A stretch of DNA of 15,404 nucleotides from Bacteroidaceae bacterium (lineage in GTDB: Bacteria > Bacteroidota > Bacteroidia > Bacteroidales > Bacteroidaceae), in the NCBI GenBank assembly GCA_900772575.1, contig CAAHEN010000048.1, positions 1 to 15,404 on the forward strand. The letters are read 5' to 3'. The notes under the pieces were generated by a model. It made no database searches and was not told the DNA's origin. It saw only the letters and a program-made list of their open reading frames with translations. Below, piece after piece: positions 15,028-15,404 of the stretch. The translations under genes and the position numbers were made by a program. Within the stretch, counting starts at the first letter, position 1. Each line of letters begins with the position of its first letter.

Positions 15028-15103
15028 AAGAGACTGTGTGCCTGAACGATTTTACCGGACAGCTATAGTTTTGGATCTGCGTGTGTGGCTTGACCGTTAC
15101 CGG

Positions 15104-15404
15104 TTAGTATTCCTGCCAGCACTTGATGGCCAAGTCATCGACAGATACTGTGCAGAAGGCATAGATGAATGCTGAGGCCAGCCGTGCATTGGTGATGAGC
15201 GGTACATTGAGGTCTATCGCAGCACGGCGAATCTTGTAGCCGTTGCTCAGCTCGCCAGTGGAGAGGTTTTTCGGCACATTGACCACCATGTCAATTTCGT
15301 GGTTGTGGAGCATCTCCAGCGCTTGCGGGTGTCCGTCTTCGCTGGGCCAGTAGACAAGTGTGTTCTCAATGCCGTTCTCTGTGAGATAGCGGCTTGTCCC
15401 GCCC
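15104..15404 (-). CDS. carB: Carbamoyl-phosphate synthase large subunit, C-terminal end (5' part beyond window)
   Basis: Only the last 99 residues are present, open to the right edge. They form the end of the methylglyoxal-synthase-like allosteric domain: GGTSRYLTENGIENTLVYWP, then HEIDMVVNVPKNLS, SNGYKIRRAAIDLNVPLITN and ARLASAFIYAF, ending IKCWQEY. The enzyme makes carbamoyl phosphate from glutamine, bicarbonate and ATP for pyrimidine and arginine synthesis; this domain binds the allosteric effectors. The whole active region is outside the window, so integrity cannot be judged. A strong terminator follows. Confidence 0.88.
   Translation of the reverse strand, partial: GGTSRYLTENGIENTLVYWPSEDGHPQALEMLHNHEIDMVVNVPKNLSTGELSNGYKIRRAAIDLNVPLITNARLASAFIYAFCTVSVDDLAIKCWQEY

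Noticed and set aside
1..15404. CRISPR arrays, insertion sequences, tRNA/rRNA genes, prophage genes
   Set aside because: I searched both strands by eye and saw no spaced direct repeats, transposase motifs, cloverleaf or rRNA signatures.

Overview
The window looks like a chromosomal segment of a Bacteroidales bacterium, probably Prevotellaceae-like. The reasons are the Bacteroidetes-type promoters (TAnnTTTG -7 boxes, several with a TTG -33 element exactly 20 nt upstream), the lack of Shine-Dalgarno sequences, an Oar-type TonB-dependent receptor with an N-terminal carboxypeptidase-regulatory domain, and a CarB C-terminus with a Bacteroidales feel. Species cannot be assigned from the sequence alone.

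Positions 1-9352 are almost entirely minus-strand and concern the cell envelope. Read in the direction of transcription (right to left) they are: a broken TolC-family outer-membrane efflux gene; the surviving C-terminal half of an RND efflux pump; a small EamA transporter; an OmpR-type response regulator and its histidine kinase (overlapping by 4 nt); a secreted PAP2 phosphatase with a C-terminal beta-barrel-like domain; a secreted type I phosphodiesterase/nucleotide pyrophosphatase; and an Oar-like TonB-dependent receptor running off the left edge.

The most interesting signal is a 34-nt block present twice (28/34 identical, ungapped), upstream of the PAP2 gene (4599-4566) and of the tolC-like gene (9408-9375). 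Each copy has two CAAA-type half-sites 11 nt apart and ends in an identical TACTTTTG -7 box at identical spacing. This is the geometry expected for an OmpR/PmrA-type response regulator activating at the -33 position, and the obvious candidate is the regulator encoded between the two targets. The kinase has a short, acidic periplasmic loop like PmrB. I infer an envelope-stress circuit controlling a lipid or pyrophosphate phosphatase and an efflux pump.

The efflux arm of that circuit is decayed. The TolC frame is broken by two separate 13-bp tandem duplications; the 3' part of tolC, the whole expected membrane-fusion-protein gene and the 5' half of the RND gene are missing at a fusion point near 8181-8190; and the RND remnant carries a further frameshift near 7045. 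Its regulatory site is intact, suggesting recent loss.

Positions 9377-9712 are a divergent regulatory region. A plus-strand siderophore-type TonB-dependent receptor follows (9713-12151), with a perfect dyad abutting its -33 box, then a class II fructose-bisphosphate aldolase (12406-13416) with a strong promoter and a strong hairpin terminator. To the right lies a divergent pair, an NAD(P)H-binding NmrA-like protein (minus) and an HxlR-type regulator with an N-terminal cysteine (plus), which together look like an electrophile or redox response module. The window ends in the 3' part of carB (minus) with a good intrinsic terminator.
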